In this document: one piece after another, positions 1 through 11,336 of the stretch
How the letters are laid out: each line of letters starts with the position of its first letter
How positions within the stretch are numbered: the stretch's first letter is position 1
From: Adenophora triphylla var. japonica
Lineage: Eukaryota > Streptophyta > Magnoliopsida > Asterales > Campanulaceae
Assembly (NCBI GenBank): GCA_022495995.1
Contig: JAFEMH010002591.1
Coordinates: forward strand, 264,346 to 328,345
Length of the DNA: 64,000 nucleotides
Direction: 5' to 3'
Notes under the pieces: model-generated
What the model was told of the DNA's origin: nothing
Databases searched by the model: none
The model's input: only the letters and a program-made list of their open reading frames with translations
Position numbers and translations under genes: made by a program

Positions 1-916
1 CGGGATTAAGGGGAATCGGATGTTCCACTATGGCCGGATCTAAGCCTGCATGTCTTAGTAAGACCAAGCGAACACGTCCACAAATTCTTTGAGCAGACGC
101 AATGCGTTTTGCTCAAGGCCGGTGAAGAAACTTCCGATTTGCGTCTCTATTGGCTCTTCAAATAGCTTCCCAAATTCACTTTGGTTAAAACCTCCTCGGC
201 AGCTTGGGCCCGATTTTTCTCTCGTTTGACAACATGCTTAAAGATGTGTTTAATGTATTGTTCGTTTAATGTGTCTGCTTCTTTATCAAGTGAATCGTTA
301 TTAACTGTTTGTGTGTTAGTTAATTTATCAGTTGTTAAAGATGCAATGAGAGGATACTCGGAAAGGTCGAAACTTTCATTAAGAGCATATGGGAATACAT
401 TATTGGCAATGAGTTCGTAATCTTCTGGTGTAAGGCCATCAGATGACTCGAGAGACTCAAATTCAAAAACAATGGACTCAGGATGGGCTTTGACACTGGA
501 CTTTCGGACACGAAGGGTTAGACCAAGTTGTTCGATCATGTCCTTCTTGCTGGCGGCAGGTCCGGAGAAGGTGGCCCAGTTTTTGAGTAGCAATGTTGAT
601 GAGCTTGACATGAGGCGAGGGTCGAAAGGCTTTGCGCTGCTGTTCCCAGTCATGGCTACCATGGAGTTATCAAAAACAAAATCGATTATGTCTGGCACCT
701 CAATTTCTTCACTGAAGAGTTGGTGGAGCAATGGCTCGTCCAGGCATCATCTGCAGAGTTTTCCTTTCTTGTCTTGGGCATTGCTAGTTCGAATGCAGAC
801 TCGTCCCGCTTGTTTGTGGCAGGGATGTTGACAGAGAGTTTTTTGAGTTCTTCTGCCAAAGAGAGGGTTTTCCTGAACCAGAATTTGTTGTGAATAGTGG
901 TGATAGTGGACCACGG
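1..916 (-). pseudogene. pol: B1 pol: protease-RT spacer and RT upstream segment
   Basis: This is the linker between protease and reverse transcriptase of a Tat-type polyprotein; a 194-codon open stretch covers 147-731. It aligns with A at 11800-12300 and with B2 at 62230-62900, sharing FDLSEYPLIA and RAQAAEEVL. Just past it, at about 66-86 on the minus strand, comes FVDVFAW, the segment that precedes RT in A. The catalytic RT core is outside the window. A frameshift lies near 735, where the upstream part (747-994, with DESAFELAMPKT) changes frame. The solo LTR at 917-2667 separates this from the rest of the reading frame. Confidence 0.75.
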
Positions 917-1237
917 TGTGATGATGTGCCATATTTCGAAAGATTGGTTTTCTCTTTTTCTTTGAAAATCAATCGAAATAAACGAATTAGCCACGCCATT
1001 TTTATTTTAAGGGCCAAAACATTGAAAAATGCCGGGATTAGAGATTTGGGTTCGGAGGTCATGTTACACGCGGGAAGAACGTTAGTGTTCACCCGGGAAT
1101 GCCTCGTAAACGAGTCTTCCAAGCTTAAAAACCATTGTGTGTGTGTGTGTGTGTGTGAGTGTGTTTCTTTGACCAAAATAACTTCAAACTGAAAAGTAAA
1201 ATTGAGAACTCTTTATAAGACATTAAACAAATCCCAT

Positions 1238-1284
<47 letters not shown>

Positions 1285-2667
1285 GGTGTGATTTTAGGGT
1301 TGAGTTTTGGTACTCAGACTCCTTGAAGTTGAAACTCAATTCTGCCAGAATGAAAAAGGCAGTGGACACTTGATTTGAAATGGATTTAAGAGCTTTAAAA
1401 TCTCAGAATCTGGGGAAAGTCCGAGAATGAAAGTTGCTCAAAACACCTTAAATAAGGTTTTCGGCAAAGGATTTTCCATTTGGAGATGATTTGATGGACC
1501 AAAACCTTCTGGAAATCTCAGATGTGATATCTGGATTTCCAGAGACTGATGAACTGACCTTTGAAAAATAATTTGTAAAGGGAGGTTTACTCTGAAAAAA
1601 AATAAAGTAAAAATATGTCTGTAAAGCTCTGGATGTTGGCTACAAAAAGTATTTTGTAGTCACACCAAATTCCAAGTTTCTGTATGTCCAAAATTAGACC
1701 ATGGACAGAGGTCTTAGAAGGAAAGGCTACTGGACAGCAACATTCTCAAGAAGGAAAATGTGATTTAAAGGGGGTTTTGCATCCATGCTTGTCCCCATTT
1801 CCTAGGCTTTGATTAGTGATCACTAAACATTTTAGTGGTGATCTACTATATCAATCTATCCTTAAGGGTACATTAGGACTTTGAGCATTTCATTTTGCTT
1901 GAGAGGGGAATTTTATCCTTTGAAATCAAGATTTTATGTATGAAAATGATTTTTAGGGTTTGAAAATGTGTTTGCAAGTAAGTAAAGACAATGTAAAAGG
2001 AATGTTGATCCTTGTAGAGGATCATCCATGGAGATGAACTTCCATGGTGATCCTCTTGGATCTAGAGCAAGAAATGAACAAGTTACATCTTCAAAGTATG
2101 AGATGCATGCATGGATGATGAAGATTTAGAGTAAGGAGAGGGAGGTTATACCTATCTTCTTTTGTGTTTGTGTTTGATTTTTGAATTTTGAAAGTGTTTG
2201 ATGATTTGTGGTTTTGGGAAAATAGTCAAGAGAAAAGAGTGACAATTCAAGGGAATTCTCACTATTTTCTCAAGTATTTTCGCCCGAGAGGTTTCTTGTG
2301 GATGAATTCTATTTTTTTGTCCCTGAAAATGGCGAGGGGTTCAATTTATAGGCCACAGGTTTCCAGTTTGGTCAGCGTGGACACGATTGTCGGCGTGCAC
2401 AGGGCATTAAATCTTTGCTCCGGGCTTTGGAGAGAAGGAATATTTTTGTCAAACAAGCAACCGGTTGATTGTTAGCTACTTCGAGTTTACTTATTTCGGG
2501 ATTTTAACATTTTTGAGATTCCTTCACTTGTTTAACCTCGAAATAGTAATCCCTAACACCCTTGCTTGGTTAGAAAGGTTAGGAATTGTTAGAAATGTTA
2601 GGAATGTTAGGGCTTTCGTTAATTTTCTAACGAAAATACTAACAACTCAAATTGGAGAGCGCTTACA
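917..2667 (-). mobile_element. Solo LTR inserted in B1
   Basis: A 1751-bp LTR with no internal region interrupts coding sequence that is continuous in B2. On the plus strand it begins TGTGATGATGTGCC and ends GCGCTTACA. The flanks are CACGG (912-916) and CCCGG (2668-2672), a 5-bp target duplication with one mismatch. It has the LTR blocks common to this window: a decayed GGCGTGGCGACTC block near 990 and a GTTCGGAGGTCA..GGGAAGAACG block at 1050-1090. A minus-strand TATA (plus TTTATA, near 2345-2350) marks the promoter. It most likely arose by LTR-LTR recombination of a full element. Confidence 0.8.
1135..1283. repeat. Two (TG)n microsatellites in the solo LTR
   Basis: Pure TG runs occupy about 1135-1157 and 1241-1283. 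B1 (about 6230-6241), B2 (about 58324-58342) and B2's leader (58844-58854) carry shorter TG or CA runs. Confidence 0.95.
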
Positions 2668-3790
2668 CCCGGCGAGTTGGTGCGTTGAGAAATGCTCTTG
2701 AGTGATTTGGCTTGAGGCCTCACGAATCTTGCAAGGTTGGAGCTTGTCCATCGTTGGTTGATGGCAGATTTTGTTTAGGCGTTGATCGGCTCTATTCCCT
2801 TTCTGTGTCTTCTCTCAAAGCTGCCCGGTTTCTTTGTGAAGTACCTGGTCATGTATCGAAGGCTGTAGAGGGCGGAGATCGGAGATTGCGTGCAAGCCTC
2901 TTTTGTTAGTAAGCGGAGCGTTTCGTGCGTTTCCTTCACGTGCGGCGTCTTCGGGAGTAGGAATGTATCCCGAGCCATGGAGGTATTACGTTCCTTGATC
3001 TCGATGATTTGTTGGGTACCTTGATGGCGTTTTCCCAAACCAAGCCTCGGGATGTAGTTCATGAGCTTCATCTCATCTTCATCGGGGGAGGATGCGGTCC
3101 CCAGTCAAAGCGAGGTCTATAGTGGCACACAGTGGGCTTTTGGGCTTTCAATTGTGAACCACATGCCGAACTTCGGCAACATGCCGTCATTGTCGTGTTT
3201 GATCTCCAGGGCCAAGGACGCCGTTGTGTTGGTCCCTTCGGTGGTTATGCTATCACCGTAGATGATGGTAAGGTTTGTTCCTTGGACGGAACTTTACGCG
3301 ATGGAGGGTGGATGCCACCCATTGATCTGGTGTAGCCAAGGGCGTCCCAAGATGGCGGTGAATGTGATCGGGATGTCGATGACTTGAAAATCCATCGGGA
3401 TCATCTGCTTTCCAAACCACGGAGTTCGGAGTGGCTATTCAGGAGTGGCGAGATGTTGAGCCGTATGCTTTGATTGTATGCGAGAGTTGAGGGGCTTGAG
3501 TCCGGTTGGCTTGATCCCTAGCAAGTCCATCATTTTGGATGGAAGGACGTTCGCTGATCCCTCGTCTACCAAGACCCGAGGAGGCGGCGCTCGTCGTTGA
3601 AGCTGTTATGTAAAGGCTCATTGTGGTCGGCCCAAATTTTGGGAGGTCGAGCTCCATAAAAGTGATGATGTTGCTGTAATGAACGTTGACGATCATCTGA
3701 ACCGCTTCATCTGGCGTCACTGTGATAGGTACCATGGTTTGGGCCGGGCTTTCCTCTAGCTTGAGTTTGTGCGGGTAAGAGGAAGTGAGT
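2668..3790 (-). pseudogene. pol: B1 protease and downstream spacer
   Basis: Minus-strand remnants of a retropepsin-type aspartic protease. The entry segment VTPDEAVQMI...NIITFMELDLPKFGP is at 3620-3720. The active-site region (DxGSxxNVLP in the relatives) and the VIDIPITF segment (about 3360-3420) are readable only after frame changes near 3600 and 3470. A 98-codon spacer stretch (2775-3071) contains RYFTKKPGSFE and matches B2 at 61800-62100. Order and homology are clear; the frame is broken, so no functional protein is expected. Confidence 0.75.
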
Positions 3791-4972
3791 AAGGACCAGA
3801 GGGAGATGTTATCCTGAGTGCGTTTGGCGAGTTAAGATAAGATCTTGACTTTGGGTTGAGTTCCGGCTTCTTTGGCGTAGGGACCCATTACGATTCGAGG
3901 CTCGGGTATGGGCGGCCTTTTGTGCATCCTTGGAGGATTCATAGGGATTTGGCCGGAACGTGTCGATACGTTCACCTCTCGGGCTTTCTTTGCTTTGCTT
4001 GTTTCCCCCACTTCCGTCATGGGAGGGCCTTGGTTGGCATAGGGCCATGCTTCGCATTTCAGTTCGTTCACCGTTATTGCTTTTGTTGAAGCGTCAATAG
4101 TGGCTTTGAGGTCTTCCCAAGACAGGGGTTGGGGTATCTGGACCCTTGGGCCGTTGGTGGCGGTGCGGAGCTCGTCCCAGCTAATCATGGAGCAGAAGTT
4201 GCCGTGGTCTTGTGCAGAGCTAGGCTGAGGAGATTTGCTGGAGTAGATGACATAGTAGTCAAACTTTCCTGACGGTTCTCCGAGGGTTCCGACTGTGGGA
4301 TCACCGGCTTCGTATCTCTTCTTCAGTTTTCGTTGAGAGGAGGGTTTCTTCCTTCTTAGAGGGCGATCCTTGTTTATTTCGTCTTGGAATTCCATTTCCA
4401 GACAAGCGGTGCAATCGATAACGTCCCACCAGATGCGCTCATCATTTTGTGGCGGTATTGGGACCTCGGGATGTTGACCGAGCACGTCTTCCCCAGGGGG
4501 GTCTTGTGGTTTTATGTCATAGCTGCAGAGTTCATACGAGGGTAAGAGATTGAATTTCGGAAGATAATGAGAGACGTTAGGAGCTGCGGGAGCGGGTACG
4601 TCTTTGGGAGCCCCAGGTGTTTGGGAGGTGGCTAATGTTCCGAAATGGTGCATGGCACCTTCGATCCAAGCTTGTTGCTTACCTTGGCATTTTTTGAGGG
4701 CTATGACAGCTTGCCAGACTTCCTCCATTGTTGGGAAGTTTCTCGGGGGTAAGGTCCCGTTTTCCTCATTGTCGTCTACCGATCTGGCCATGGGGAGTTG
4801 ATGGACTGCCCGGTGGGTCACATCTTGGGAAGGATGTGGGACCTTGCGGCTTTAACACTGGGAGAATAGTTCCCGAGTACTCTCGATCACTCTCGGTTTG
4901 CTGGAGGGGTGACGGGTAAGGTTTATACATGGAAAGACCTTTGTGGATGAAGGGGGAAAGCTCATGTGACAT
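3790..4972 (-). pseudogene. gag: B1 gag-like protein (atypical Gag)
   Basis: The longest open stretch is 329 codons (3832-4821); a first methionine at 4972 lies in another frame, so one frameshift separates the N-terminus. The C-terminal third aligns with the end of A's Gag: LSWEDLKATIDASTKAITVNEL, then WPYANQGP and STRSGQ, against LSLEELKVAAS and AAWPYRTRS in A. The middle does not contain the Gag core of A (the ALTWF region) or its C-x2-H-x4-H-x4-C knuckle. It has instead a proline-rich stretch and WWDVIDCTACLEMEF. B2 shows the same layout, so the difference belongs to the family. I call it Gag by position and C-terminal match only. Confidence 0.65.
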
Positions 4973-5984
4973 GCAGTTTCCGCTTTTATTTATTTTTGAT
5001 TTGTTTTGTTGTTTTAATTTACTTAAAACAGTGTTTTCTCAGAATCCTAGGTAGGTTGGAAAAGATTGCTCTTCTTTTCGCAACTATGCTAGATCCTGGG
5101 TCAGTGGAGACCATCTGTGCGGCTATAAGCCCCTCATTTTGCACCTGTATTTCGACATCCCAGGGTGGACAGCCCCGGGCGAGGGTCCTCTAGGGCAAGC
5201 GGTTTCCACCGGCCTAAAAGAAAAAATTGAACCTAAGGACCGAGCCTGTCATGTTCGTTTTAATGCGTCGGTCATGTGAATAGTGAGCCGAGCCGGCACC
5301 TGAGTCAAAATCTGGTCGAGAGTTCGGCATGACCTCTCTTTACCTTGCTTGCGCAAGGAATCTGTGACGTTAGGCGTTGGCTGGGTCATATTGTCATGGC
5401 TGACGTATTAAAGGCTTGATGACATGGTGTCATGTGGGCATGGATGTATATCCGGGACGAAACATCGTCTGGGTGTAGCTTCGGAAATCAAGATCGGGTC
5501 AAGATTTTAGCATGACCTTTCATCGCTTTGCTTGCGCCAGGGATCTTGAGTTCTGAGCTTTGACCCAGGAAATGGCTGGCATGGGATATGTATCCAGGCT
5601 GTATGACACGGACTGGGTAAAAACCAACCGAGTCTTGGACAGAGTGTGACTCAAGCATGCAGGGTTGACACTGGCTAGGATGGGATGTTTGGAATGATCC
5701 CGTGCGCATCCAAGAGGCCTAGGAGACCAAACGGACTGCAACTGAGACCACCCCGGGTTGAGGGTTATAGTGTGGAGTGTATCCGAGGCAGCAAGTGCAC
5801 GTAGCGTGCGGTGTACCGAGGCAGCAGTGCGAGTAGTGTGCGGTCACTAAAATTCTTTTACTTAGTAAAACAAAAGTTTTTTAAGAATTTTAAATGTATG
5901 TACACAGATGTATATTGATGCATTTTTTTGTTTTTTTGGTCATATCATTCTACAATGATTAATAATTAATATGATTATTAATCA
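4973..5984 (-). other. B1 leader (5' untranslated region)
   Basis: Non-coding stretch between LTR and gag-like region. It holds a conserved folded block (5056-5212), the dyad TGACATGGTGTCA (5420-5432), CTTGCGCAAG at about 5347-5356 with a decayed copy near 5530, and GCCTCGGTACACCGCAC-type repeats at about 5770-5850. The PBS expected beside the LTR is absent: an AT-rich stretch (about 5935-5984) replaces some 200 bp containing the LTR terminus and PBS of B2. B1 therefore probably cannot prime reverse transcription. Confidence 0.65.
5056..5212 (-). promoter_or_regulatory. Conserved folded leader block, B1 copy
   Basis: In element sense this runs from the arm GGTGGAAACC (plus 5201-5210) to the arm GGTCTCCACTGACC (plus 5099-5112), then to GTTGCGAAAAGAAGAGC next to gag. 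The arms can pair over about 90 nt of intervening sequence that includes the local palindrome GGCTTATAGCC. The same architecture with different bases is found in E and B2. Confidence 0.5.
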
Positions 5985-7338
5985 ATCGGCATCTGGCATC
6001 TCGGTTCGGTCGGGACCGTGTGTTCGCTGCGTTTTCGTTCGTAGAGTCGCCACGCCGTTTTGATTTAGCACAAAACATTGAGAAAAGGCTCAGTTTAAAA
6101 AATTGTTGTTGTGTGATGAGATTTTGAGTTCGGAGGTCAGGTTACTCCTCGGGAAGGGCATAGTAAATGCGCACCTGGGTCGCCTCGTAAAAACGAGTCT
6201 TTCGGTACCCCTTCTTTCTTTAAAAGTTGTGTGTGTGTGTGTGCTTTTTTAAAAATGCACGTTGTATCTGATGTCTACATTGTACACTACGTATTGAAAT
6301 GTATTGAAATAGTAATGGAAGGAAGCCTTACCAATGTTGGTTCATGTCTGTCTTCCGCAGGGGAATAGTGTTTGAGGGTTGAATAGTGTTCCGGGATGGA
6401 CCGTGATTGCTTCGGGATGTTCCGGTGTCTACGGACAGAGTTTCGGCGTGTTTTGGGATTGTCAGGTGTGTACTCGGGCAAAGTTTCGTCGTTCATTGGG
6501 ATCGTTGGTTGCACTTGGGCAGAGTTCCGGTGTGCGTTGGAATCGTCGGTTGAGCTCGGGCAGAGTTCCGACGTGCGTTGGAATCGTCGGTTGAGCTCGA
6601 AAAGGGCCGGGACACCTCGGGATGGCTCGGAATGCCTCGGGATGGCTTGGCAGGGCTTCAAGATGGATTGGAAAGGCTTCGGAATGCCTCGGGAGTGCCT
6701 CGGGAGCATCTCGGGAGTGCTCGGTAGGGCTCGGCAGAGCTTCGGAGTACCACGAGGGGCCTCAGAATGCTCCGGAGGGAACCGAAAGGGATCGGGATTG
6801 CCCCGAAGGGTTTTAGAGGGGTGCCTGAAGGCCGGGGGAGAGAGGAGAAGAGGATTGTGTGTGAAAAATGAGAGGAGGAGACCTCTATTTATAGGGTCCA
6901 GATTCTGGCTAGTTGTGTCGCACGGCACTGTCAGCCATTACCAGTTTTTTGGTTTTCCTGGATTTAAGGGAATATCGTGAACCTTAAGGGGATTTTGTAA
7001 TTATGATGTCCCTTGGCTAGTTGTGTCGCACGACATTGTCAGCCATTGCCAGTTTTTTTGTTTTCCTGGATTTAAGGGAATATTGTGGACTTTAAGGGGA
7101 TTTTGTAATTATGATGTCTCTCGGCAAGATGTGTCGCACGGCACAAGCAACCAATTTCATATTTTATAAAATTTCTTAAAAGTTCTTTTGTACTTTTTAA
7201 TCCCAGAATGGCCCCCCTTGGTTTGGTTGGTGGGTTTTGAGGTTTTTGAAGGCTACGGGTGTTCGAGATCACGTTTGTGTGAGTCTGCAGTGTTTCCCGT
7301 GCGTTTGGAAAGGAGTGATCCAGATTGGGGTACTTACA
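5985..7338 (-). repeat. B1 5' LTR
   Basis: In element sense it starts TGTAAGTACCCCAATCTGGATCACTCC at 7338 and aligns with the B2 LTR. U3 holds two near-identical segments of about 100 bp (about 6903-7005 and 7014-7120). R/U5 holds a G/C-rich run of CCTCGGGA-like units (about 6600-6830) and the AGAGTCGCCA block (6043-6052). The inner terminus near 5985 is truncated. It has the TATA box CTATAAATAG and three dyads. Confidence 0.8.
6885..7143 (-). promoter_or_regulatory. B1 LTR promoter with TGTCG-CA-CGRCA dyads
   Basis: The minus-strand TATA CTATAAATAG is at plus 6885-6894. Dyads lie upstream at 6916-6927 (TGTCGCACGGCA), 7024-7035 (TGTCGCACGACA) and 7132-7143 (TGTCGCACGGCA). The nearest is separated from the TATA by 22 bp. 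The first two fall at equivalent places in the duplicated U3 segment. Confidence 0.6.
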
Positions 7339-7500
7339 ACTGCGAAAAAGAAGGCTTATCCTTTTCCAACCGTTCTTAGGACTTAAAAGCCATTGATTTC
7401 TACTTGAACATAAATAAAATGCTTACACGAGTCCTTTCCTTTCTTCTCCCTCTCCCCTACCTTCTAAAAAGTCTTTCCTTTCATCCCCTTATCAACCCTA
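7339..7500 (+). other. A leader remnant
   Basis: The segment 7340-7372 (GCGAAAAAGAAGG..TCCTTTTCCAACC) is the leader block that also lies next to gag in B1 (5056-5085), B2 (about 59787-59820) and E (about 32155-32190). Beyond it is pyrimidine-rich sequence up to the gag frame. Confidence 0.5.
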
Positions 7501-10327
7501 TATCACCCTGCGCAGCCTACGGCGAGTCAGTTCTTGTTTCGGCCTCCCGGTGCCCGTTTGGTTCGTGTTCCCGAGGCAGTTGAGGAAATTTCTGAGGATT
7601 TGTCTGAGTCTGATTTCGAGATGTCAGGAGGTGAGAATGTTTTCCCTACCCAGTCTGGAGGTTCAGCTGCTATTGGTCAGCTTGGTATGAATGATGTGTC
7701 TATGGAAGAATTGAGGGCTACTCCTGAGGCTGCTTTGACTCGCGAGCGTGAGGCTTAGCTACTCGTTCAAGCTGCTAAGGTTCGAGAGGAAGAAGCACAT
7801 GCTAGATATGTGGAGACTATGCGCGCTCGGGGAATTGCTGTGATTCGCCGTGAGGATGGCACTTATGAGGAGATTACTGATGCTAACAACACTGACATGG
7901 GGGCTGGAAATGTTTCTCTTCCTCCTCAACCCACCTATCATGCTATGCCTCATCCCCTTACTTACGCTTCTCGCCCTGTCCCCATGCCAGCGAATGAGAT
8001 GGCCATGAATGCATAAGGCAGGACTCCTCCCCCGGCTTCTCATGTTCAAAGCTAAGGTGCACCATTGACTTCTCAAAGTGGGTTCAACAGGATTGGTGGA
8101 CATCAGCTGAATTTTTATGATTTGACTTCATCGCTGGCTCCGAATACCTCTGTGCCTCCCAGTCAGTTTGGGGTTCAATTCCAGGGTAATTACTCTCAGC
8201 CTCAGGAGAATTTTTACCAAAATGGGTTTCAGGATGGACAGTTCCATAGTCAGCAGCAAGGTTTGGGTGGTAATTTCCGTGGTCCGCAGCAGCAGGTGGG
8301 GTTACAGTATTAAAGTAGTCAATACCGTTTGTCGGGCAATCAAATTACTCAAGATGGTTTTCCAGAGTATTCTTACAGTCAACCTCAGTTCCAAGGGGGG
8401 TTTTTCGGGTTTCTCTCAGCCAATGATGAGTCAGGGTTTCTCTCCGCTCACGCAGCATTTGTATGGTTCAACTCCTTATTCCGCTCCTTGTATGAGTGCC
8501 AATGTTCCACCTCAGAGCCAGCTTTCTGCTTTTCAGAATGTGCAGTTTCTGCCGTTGCCAGGGGTGAGTCAGTTTGGGTATCCATTAGTTCAGAATGGTT
8601 CTCAGCAGCCAGGTATTCAGAATATGGTGCAATTCAATGGATATGACCAGTACGGAAACAAAGTGCTGAGTTCCTTGGGTTTGTTGGACAGCAACCCGAA
8701 TGTTCCGAGTACCTTTTGTCTTCCGTCAGCTGCTTTGCCTGTCAAGCATGCTTCAGAAATTCCATTTTTTCAGTCTGCTACTCTGGTGCCTTCTTCAACC
8801 ATATCTCCTACCGTTCCTCAGCCTACCATCCCTCAGCCTACTAATGTGTAGCCAGAGTTTGCTGCTTTGTTGGAGCACATGAAGGTTATGCAACAGCAGA
8901 TTGATAAGCTCACTGTTGGATCCAGTGGACTTAGAGTAGTTGATCCTGGGCAAGTCAAAGCTCTTCCGCATAAGTTTAAGATGCCGAAAATGGAGTTCAA
9001 CGGGACCGCTTGCCCGAAGACACATGTTGATACCTATGTAATGACCATGGGAGCTATGGGATGTACACCGAAATTTATGGCTTTGCACTTTCACTTGACA
9101 CTCAAGGGTCCAGCTTTGACTTGGTTCCTTGCACTCAAACAGGAGGCTAGATCTACGTGGAGCCAAATAACCGAAGTTTTCTTGGAGAAGTATCGTGGGA
9201 ATTTGGAGTGGCGTACAACTAGGGATGATCTAGTTGGGACGATCCAAAAAAGTGATGAGTCTATCACGAATTTTTATAAAAGATGGAATGCCAAGTTGAA
9301 CGAGCTATCTGAGCCGATTCCACTACAGTATCAAAAGGATATATTTCTCTCATGTGTGAAGCCAGTTTTGCGAGAAGCTATTGGAAATGGGTGGTATCTA
9401 GATTTGAGGGAAATGGTCGGGATAGGAGCCCGCAGTGAAAATCGAATCTTTAACCTCGCTCCAACTGCCAATGCTAGTAGTGGTGGTGGTGGTTATCGCT
9501 ACAGAGCAGCTAATCCAGTTTCTTCCATGGTTCCGAAAGGGAAGGAAATTACCAAAGACAATAATGTGAACAATCTGCAAGGCAATGGAGGCAATAACAA
9601 TGGGAAATTTCAACCGTGTCAACAGCAACAGAAGTTTGATGATTTGGGAATGTCTACCGAGGAAGTGTTTAATGGCTTAATCCGTACTGGGATGATAAAA
9701 CCGCTTGACAACTACAGTCCTGCTAATCCCAACCCAAACCTCGACAAGAACAAGTATTGCAGATTCCATCAGTATTCGAGTCACACTACCAACAGTTGCA
9801 TCACCCTGAAGAGGATTATCCAGGCTTTGGTTGATGATAAAAAGATCGAGAAGGCTCCATGTCCTAATACCATCAACAATCCTCTGCCCAACAATGGAGT
9901 GAACATGATTGAGTTTGCCAATGATGGTTTTGTGAACATGATTGAGTTTGCCAATGATGGTTTTGTGAATATGCTAGAGTTTGGTGAGTCAGTTGATATA
10001 GGCTGTAAGCTCAATGAGCCAACTGTTGATTGTAAGTCCGAGGATGTCACTCTTGATGTAACAGGTGTTGCTAAGGAAATGAAGGACAATTTCTGTTATG
10101 TTTTGTATCTTGATGATTTGCGTGAGTTGAATGATTCTGTTGATTATGATGAGTATGAAGAGAAATTGTTTATCAATGCCATTTCCTCTGCAGCTTCAAA
10201 AGCTTCTCCACTCTCTTTGGAAGAGCTCAAGGTGGCAGCTAGTTTGGAAGCACCTTTGTCAGTCAATCAGATAAGGCAAGCAGCATGGCCTTACAGAACT
10301 CGTTCGGCTCCATATGACATTAGCTGA
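7501..10327 (+). pseudogene. gag: A Gag polyprotein
   Basis: Nucleocapsid-capsid precursor. The N-terminal third is Gln/Pro/Gly-rich and interrupted by stops at 7756, 8014, 8053, 8311 and 8849 and a frameshift near 8400. From 8867 a 486-codon frame is intact. It holds the Gag core (FNGTACPKTHVDTY, then GPALTWFLAL and FLEKYRG), a C-x2-H-x4-H-x4-C knuckle (codons 9758-9799) and an in-frame triplication of VNMIEFANDGF. No ATG opens the frame; ACG at 7519, followed by ASQFLFRP, is the likely decayed start. The frame overlaps the protease frame at 10314-10327 with a one-base shift. Gag and pol were probably one frame originally, as is usual in this lineage. Confidence 0.85.
9899..9983 (+). repeat. 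33-bp in-frame tandem repeat in gag
   Basis: Two identical 33-bp units (9899-9931, 9932-9964) and a partial third (9965-9983) encode repeats of VNMIEFANDGF just after the knuckle. Confidence 0.9.
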
Positions 10328-11336
10328 GCTTAAGGAAGCTAGCAAAAACTTTGTAGATGAAGATGCTAAGGAAGTCAATATGCTTACCAGGTCAGGTAAA
10401 ATGTTGGGTACAGATAGTGCTAGACTGTCTGGAAAAGATAAGGGAGTTGCAGTTCCAGATCCTCAAGTTTCGCAAAATTCGTACAGATTGGTTGGAGAGG
10501 AATTACTTGAGGATGATCCAATTTTGACTCAGTTAAAAAAAACTCAAGCAAACATTTCTTTGTGGTCGCTGCTCACCTCGTCTTACCCTCATAATCTTAA
10601 GATGGAAGAAGCGCTGTCTAAAACCAGGGTGTATGTGAACGCAACCCCAGATGAAGCTTGTCAGTTAATCGGGACCGCGCAGTATGGAAATATTATTACT
10701 TTCACGGAACTTGATCTGCCTCCTTTTGGATCGAAGCATAATGAGTCGTTACATATTACTGTGTCATTAGAAGGACGTCGGATTCCTCATGTATTGGTGG
10801 ATAACGGGTCATCAATGAATGTGCTACCCTCTAAAATGATGAGTATGCTGGATATTGATGCAACAAGTTTGAAGCCTTCCAATCAGACCATTAAAGCCTA
10901 CGACTCTACTTCTAGGGTTGTCTTGGGCGTGGCTACTCTGAATTTGACCTTTGGCGGAAAGGACATGGTCGGGGAGTTTTAAGTGATTGACATCCCGATT
11001 ACTTTCTCAGCTCTGTTGGGCAGGCCGTGGATCCATGATATTGGGGGAGTAGCTTCTACATTACATCAGTGCGTTAAGTTTGTTCAAGACGGGGTGCTAA
11101 CTACCATATATGGAGACATCGTCACTGTTGAAGGAGCCAGTCCCAGCACAATGCCAGTTATGGAGATCAAGATGGATCAGGACAATCTTATGCTTAGTGG
11201 TTTACGATATGTGTTAACTGAGGAAGACAAAGCCTATGACAAAGCTGAGGCTCTCAAAGTACGAGTGGCTCTAGCTGCTGGAAAGAAGTACAAGAAGCCA
11301 GATATGCGTCCCTACAGCTTATCTTTGAATAAATAG
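10314..11336 (+). pseudogene. pol: A aspartic protease
   Basis: Retropepsin-like protease that would cut the polyprotein. The active-site motif is DNGSS (codons 10800-10814) within HVLVDNGSSMNVLP, where most retropepsins have D-T/S-G. This DNGS form is usual in Tat elements. The flap-side segment [16 protein letters not shown] follows a stop at 10980; B2 and E have Gln at this codon (DFQVIDIP). A second stop ends the segment at 11334. The N-terminal part (10314-10700) is the Gag-protease linker, with VNMLTRSGKM and ISLWSLLTSSYPH. Two single stops are the only breaks seen. Confidence 0.85.

Larger units (their letters stand above)
1..7338 (-). mobile_element. Ty3/gypsy Tat-type retrotransposon B1, 5' portion
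   Basis: The element reads right to left: 5' LTR (5985-7338), leader, gag-like region, protease, spacer and the first residues upstream of RT, which leave the window at base 1. It is the same family as B2 (57246 onward) because LTR start, leader, gag-like protein and spacer align throughout. It is interrupted by a solo LTR at 917-2667. The five bases after its outer edge are ACTGC (7339-7343), the expected target duplication, but the partner copy is outside the window. The insertion cut element A within its leader. Confidence 0.85.
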
